This document shows, piece after piece, positions 59,441-64,000 of a DNA stretch of 64,000 bases. The notes below the pieces were generated by a model. That model saw only the letters and a program-made list of their open reading frames with translations. It did no database searches and was not told where the DNA came from. Positions within the stretch are counted from its first letter, which is position 1. Every line of letters starts with the position of its first letter. Both the position numbers and the translations under genes were made by a program. The stretch comes from Pseudanabaena galeata CCNP1313 (GTDB lineage: Bacteria > Cyanobacteriota > Cyanobacteriia > Pseudanabaenales > Pseudanabaenaceae), in the NCBI RefSeq assembly GCF_029910235.1, contig NZ_CP112874.1, positions 2,480,001 through 2,544,000 of the forward strand, given 5' to 3'.

Positions 59441-60440
59441 GATCCCCGACTTTTTTTGTGAACTTGAAAATCACTTTGATAGCAAAGAAAAAGTCGGGGA
59501 TCTGGGCATTTATCAGGGCGATCGCTTAGATCGCAACCTGAAGCACAGAGATTAAGATCCCCGACTTTTTTTGTGAACTTGCAAATCACTTTTGATAGCA
59601 GAGAAAAAGTCGGGGATCTGGGCATTTATCAGGGCGATCGCTTAGCTCGCAAACTGAAAAGCAGAGATTGAGATCCCCGACTTTTTTTGTGAACTTGCAA
59701 ATCACTTTTGATAGCAGAGAAAAAGTCGGGGATCTGGGCATTTATCAGGGCGATCGCTTTGACCACACAACCTGAAGCACAGAGATTAAGATCCCCGACT
59801 TTTTTGTGAACTTGCAAATCACTTTTGATAGCAAAGAAAAAGTCGGGGATCTGGGTATTTATCAGGGCGATAGCTTTGACCACACAACCCAAAGAGCAGA
59901 GATTAAGATCCCCGACTTTTTTTGTGAACTTGAAAATCACTTTTGATTGCAAAGAAAAAGTCGGGGATCTGGATATTTATCAGGGTGATCGCTTAGATCT
60001 CACAACCTGAAGAAAAGAGATTAAGATCCCCGACTTTTTCTGTGAACTTGAAAATCACTTGTGATAGCAAAGAAAAAGTCGGGGATCTGGGCATTTATCA
60101 GGGCGCTTAACTCACAAACCAAAGAGCAGAGATTAAGATCCCCGACTTTTTTTGTGAACTTGAAAATCACTTTTGATTGCAAAGAAAAAGTCGGGGATCT
60201 GGATATTTATCAGGGCGATAGCTTAGCTCACTAACTGAAAAGCAGAGATTAAGATCCCCGACTTTTTTTGTGAACTTGAAAATCACTTTTGATTGCAAAG
60301 AAAAAGTCGGGGATCTGGGCATTTATCAGGGCGATAGCTTAGCTCACTACCTGAAGCACAGAGATTAAGATCCCCGACTTTTTTTGTGAACTTGAAAATC
60401 ACTTTTGATTGCAAAGAAAAAGTCGAAGATCTGGGCATTT
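59425..60440. repeat. Nine tandem copies of a ~116-bp unit, each with a GATCCCCGAC palindrome
   Basis: The landmark GATCCCCGAC occurs at 59441, 59556, 59672, 59790, 59907, 60025, 60137, 60253 and 60369 (spacing 112-118 bp). Each unit has GATCCCCGACTTTTT..., a central TGTGAACTTG-AAATCACTTTTGAT, then AAAAAGTCGGGGATC, so each can form a ~15-bp hairpin. Units then run ATTTATCAGGGCGATCGC and a short variable part to GCAGAGATTAA. The unit length is not a multiple of three and frames across it are broken. The last copy has GTCGAAGATC in place of GTCGGGGATC. Confidence 0.95.
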
Positions 60441-60445
60441 AAAGT

Positions 60446-63400
60446 CTACTTGTGCTTATTTTGTTTGATCATGTTTTCTATGTCCGCATCAAGAACAAGT
60501 TCGCGATCGAGTTTTTTGGCTTCTTTAAATAGCCAAATCGCATCATCTTTTTGACTGCTCATGAGCTTTGTTCTCGCCTCTGCGACAAGGGCAGGTGCTG
60601 CTGCTTTCAATATTAGCGGCTCTTTGCAAATTGCCAATCTTTGTTGCAAGTCTGGCTGTGTCGAGATGTAGTCTTGTAGCCAATGGCAAGCAAGTCCCAA
60701 TTGACGATCTAAATCCAAACTCCACAACTTAACGGTGTTGTCGTAACTTCCTGTCGCAATCGTCTTGCCATCGGGACTAAAGGCGACGCTACTGATACGC
60801 TTGCTATGCCCTTTCAAAGTTTGGATTTCTTTGCCTTCTATATTCCACAATTTGACAGTGTTATCATTACTTCCTGTCGCAATGGTCTTGCCATCGGGGC
60901 TAAAGGTTACGCTCCAGACAATAGAGCTATGCCCTTTCAAGGTTTGGATTTTTTTACCTTCTATGTTCCACAATTCGACGGTTTTGTCATAACTTCCTAA
61001 GGCAATCGTCTTACCATCGGGACTAAAAGCGACGCTAAAGACAATAGAGCTATCCCCTTTCAATGTTTGAATTTCTTTGCTAACTTCTATATCCCACAGT
61101 TTGACAGTGGTGTCGTAACTTCCTGTCGCAATGGTCTTGCCATCGGGACTAAAGGCGACGCTAGTGACATCACTGCTATGCCCTTTGAAGGTTTGGATTT
61201 CTTTGCCTTCCAGATTCCACAATTTGACGGTTTTGTCCTGACTTCCTGTGGCGATTGTCTTGCCATCGGGACTAAAGGTGACGCTAGTGACATCACTGCT
61301 ATGCCCTTTGAAGGTTTGGATTTCTTTGCCTTCCAGATTCCACAATTTGACGGTTTTGTCCTGACTTCCTGTGGCGATCGTCTTGCCATCTGGACTAAAG
61401 GCTACGCTACTGACCCAAGCGCTATGCCCTTTCAACGTTTGGATTTCTTTTCCATCGATCTGCCACAATTTGACGGTGTTGTCCACACTTCCTGTGGCGA
61501 TCGTCTTACCATCTGGACTAAAGGCAACGCTAATTTCCCCTTTCAAGGTTTGGATTTCTTTGCCTTCCAGATTCCACAATTTGACGGTGTTGTCCACACT
61601 TCCTGTGGCGATCGTCTTGCCATCTGGACTAAAGGCAACGCTACTGACACCAATGCTATGCCCTCTCAAGGTTTGGATTTCTTTTCCTTCCAGATTCCAC
61701 AATTTGACGGTTGAGTCGAAACTGCCAGTGGCAATCGTCTTGCCATCTGGACTAAAGGCAACGCTACTGACATTTTCACTATGCCCTCTCAAGGTTTGGA
61801 TTTCTTTTCCTTCCAGATTCCACAATTTGATGGTTGTGTCGAAACTGCCAGTGGCGATCGTCTTGCCATCTGGACTAAAGGCTACGCTACTGACATAAGA
61901 GCTATGCCCTTTCAAGGTTTGGATTTCTTTTCCTTCCAGATTCCACAATTTGACGGTGTTGTCCCCACTTCCTGTGGCAATCGTCTTGCCATCGGGACTA
62001 AAGGCTACACTACTAACCCAATTGCTATGCCCTTTCAAGGTTTGGATTTCTTTTCCTTCCAGATTCCACAATTTGACGGTATTGTCCCCGCTGCCTGTCG
62101 CGATCGTCTTGCCATCGGGACTAAAGGCTACGCTACTGACATTTTCACTATGCCCTCTCAAGGTTTGGATTTCTTTGCCTTCCAGATTCCACAATTTGAA
62201 GGTGTTGTCCCCACTTCCTGTGGCGATCGTCTTGCCATCGGGACTAAAGGCTACGCTACTGACACCAGAGCTATGCCCTTTCAAGGTTTGGATTTCTTTT
62301 CCTTCCAGATTCCACAATTTGAAGGTGTTGTCCCCACTTCCTGTCGCAATCGTCTTGCCATCGGGGCTAAAGGCAACGCTAGTGACACTAGCGCTATGAG
62401 CAAAGCGATTTTTTTCTTTTATGGCATAGATCACCTCTTGCATGGATGTAATCACCCGAATCTTTGTGTCGGGAGAGGCGATCTGATCTTTTTTTAATCT
62501 CTCCCCCGTCTCTACTACCTCAACTAACGCCTCAAGTTCAAGATTGCCATTCATTAACGATAACATCTTGTAGCTCTCAGTAACAAATTGCGAGTCAACA
62601 CTAGTTTTTAGAGCCATAAAACCCGCAATCCCTGCGCCCACTGCCATCACACTAGCCACAATCCCCACCCCAAAAGCCAACCGACTCCGCCCCCTTGCCT
62701 TAAACTTCGCCGCCTCTTCCTCCTTAACGGCAACACTCAGCCGATCCACAGTTTCCTTCAATGTTTCCTTAGTCTCCGCCAATTCCTGCTGCAACTTCGC
62801 CATCTCAGGCGCTTGCGACGCACGGATAAACTCCGCCAGATAGTCATGCACCAACTGATACCGATCCAAAGGTGACTCAGGAATCAACACCACCAAACCC
62901 GATCGCACAAAAATTTCCAACACCAAATCTAACGCCGACGTATCTCCCTGCATCTCAGCCAGCAAATCATGCAAATCTTTCTCTAACTCCTCACGAGTCT
63001 TTAAGGGACGAGTCCCCCGCTCATCGGTCAACATAAACAACAAAAACTTAGCTAATCGATTATTCTCCTCACCACAATCCACAATCACATCATTCAAATA
63101 ACGCTCCACCAATATCGCCTTCGGATTCGTACCCAATAGACGATATTGCTCCAAAGTCTTAATTCCCTCCTGCTGTAACTGCGCCCCCACAACCTGAAGC
63201 TCAATGGGACGCACCTCACCTAACTCATCCTTAAGATCATCTGCGATCACCCCAATCAGCTTAGGCTCCAAATAAAACCGCGACTTCTCCGTCAGGGTTT
63301 GGATCAGCGACTTAGCCGCCTCCACCTTGAGATTCCCCACCCGATACAACACATTCTTACTGAGAATATCTTGGTCGATCGCCGCCATGCTATCAATCTG

Positions 63401-64000
63401 ATTGCATTCCAGCAAATAATGCAGATAGTCCTCCCGCAAAGACAAAACCACCTTCAGCGAAGATAGATTTTGCGAATCATTCAGCAACTTCCCAATAAAC
63501 TCAAAAAAGCGCCGCCGCTCAGTGGGTTGATTGTAATAAACAAAAAAGAACTCCTCAAACTGATCAAAAATCAAGACTAGACGTTTATTTTGCGCTTCTT
63601 TTTCTCGTAGTTTTGAGATAAGACCCTCACCCCCAGCCCCTCTCCCAGACGGAGAGGGGAGCAAGACTTCATTCTTAGACAACGAATTAAGAACAGAGTC
63701 TTGCTCCCCCTCTCCCAATGGGAGAGGGGGCTGGGGGGTGAGGGCTTTACTTTCTAATGGAAGAGGGGGCTGAAAGGAGACGATCTTCAAAGCTTTCTCC
63801 AACTCCTCTTCCCAATTTGTATATACCCGCAAGGCGATCGCGCAAACATCCCTACCCTCAAAGGAAGTATGCTCCAACAGCGGAATCAATCCTGCATTCA
63901 CCAGCGAACTCTTACCAACGCCTGACTTGCCATACAGCACAATCAGCTTATAACTCGGCTTCGCAATGCGCGTAATCAACTCATCAAGATCAAGTTTTCT
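60446..64000 (-). CDS. nSTAND-like NTPase with a membrane span and 14 WD40 repeats (5' end outside the window)
   Basis: The frame is open to base 64000 (reads [14 protein letters not shown] before the first listed codon), so the N-terminus is missing. Walker A [10 protein letters not shown] (63905-63931) and Walker B [13 protein letters not shown] indicate a STAND NTPase of the nSTAND1 sort; the following ~280 residues are the helical/winged-helix part ([12 protein letters not shown]). A coiled coil, one span ([20 protein letters not shown]), then 14 WD40 repeats of 41 residues, two 7-bladed propellers by count; repeat 8 lacks four residues. The C-terminus is helical. A 41-residue insertion between the Walker motifs is encoded by a palindromic repeat. 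Relatives act in signalling or anti-phage defence; the effector, if any, would be in the missing N-terminus. Confidence 0.92.
   Translation of the reverse strand, partial: [1184 protein letters not shown]
60710..62405 (-). repeat. WD40-encoding tandem repeats, ~123 bp x 14
   Basis: Units encode [35 protein letters not shown] and are nearly identical in DNA. Unit 8 is 12 bp short ([11 protein letters not shown] in place of [15 protein letters not shown]). Confidence 0.93.
63623..63744. repeat. CCCTCACCCC-type palindromic element, in-frame in the nSTAND gene
   Basis: ~122-bp palindrome: CCCTCACCCCCAGCCCCTCT ... AGAGGGGGCTGGGGGGTGAGGG with inner GGAGAGGGGAGCAAGA/TCTTGCTCCCCCTCTCC. Encodes ~41 residues ([12 protein letters not shown] ... 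[13 protein letters not shown]). A partial extra piece (QPPLPLESK) sits beside it. Confidence 0.88.

Noticed and set aside
59437-60010. Small frames inside the tandem array (e.g. VGDLNLCASG-type peptides)
   Set aside because: They are translations of the repeat; unit length is not a multiple of three and frames break from copy to copy.
59425-60440. CRISPR array
   Set aside because: Units are ~116 bp and similar along their whole length; there are no short repeats separated by unique spacers and no cas genes nearby.
61067-62497. Plus-strand frames antisense to the WD40 repeats
   Set aside because: Periodic shadows of the 123-bp coding repeat; same peptide every 41 residues and no ribosome binding site.

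Overview
The window comes from a cyanobacterium, most likely Pseudanabaena or a close relative; the genus is an inference. Seen directly: the HIP1 octamer GCGATCGC is scattered through genes and gaps. The genes include a phycobilisome rod-core linker (cpcG), a CpcS/CpeS-type bilin lyase, ndhL, a CruP-type flavoprotein, a FurA-like regulator and the C-terminal half of a split-intein DnaE. The only transposase is a worn IS982-type copy.

Layout. 1-14.8 kb: a LysM protein, an SDR protein, map and pilT; a minus-strand ndhL / DUF3007 / decayed type IIG methylase-like operon; rpsJ, an MBL hydrolase, a DUF433-DUF5615 toxin-antitoxin pair, an M23 peptidase, a TldD/PmbA protein, tRNA-Arg(CCT), trhO and an alpha/beta hydrolase. 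14.8-27.5 kb: a cation/proton antiporter with a stress-protein tail, a bestrophin, cpcG with its lyase neighbour, a repeat-domain exported protein, potBC, a kinase/STAS switch pair, dnaE-C and trmL. 27.5-41.7 kb: tRNA-Leu(CAA), a Uma2 nuclease, an HdrB-like protein, rpe, a PiT transporter, mreBCD, an adenylate cyclase, a FurA-like gene, rlmI, the IS remnant and pyrH-frr. 41.7-58.9 kb: two pentapeptide-repeat proteins, cobA, a HepT-like protein without its catalytic residues, a Ser/Thr kinase, prmA, a TPR protein, fmt, a DUF389 protein, ftsH and cruP. 58.9-64 kb: a broken WGR-domain gene, nine tandem copies of a ~116-bp unit, and a large nSTAND-like NTPase with 14 nearly identical WD40 repeats that runs off the window.

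The strongest unexplained signal is a dense system of palindromes. More than 40 intergenic hairpins have 14-33 bp arms and mostly a three-base loop. Their outer arms differ from copy to copy yet stay complementary, and many include the stop codon of the neighbouring gene. Some sit in elements with TATAGC-type inverted ends, including three copies of exactly 92 bp. A different G/C-rich palindrome has entered two reading frames without breaking them. The other notable block is the 3' end of the window: the broken WGR gene, the array, and the nSTAND-WD40 gene whose repeats differ mainly at a few fixed positions.
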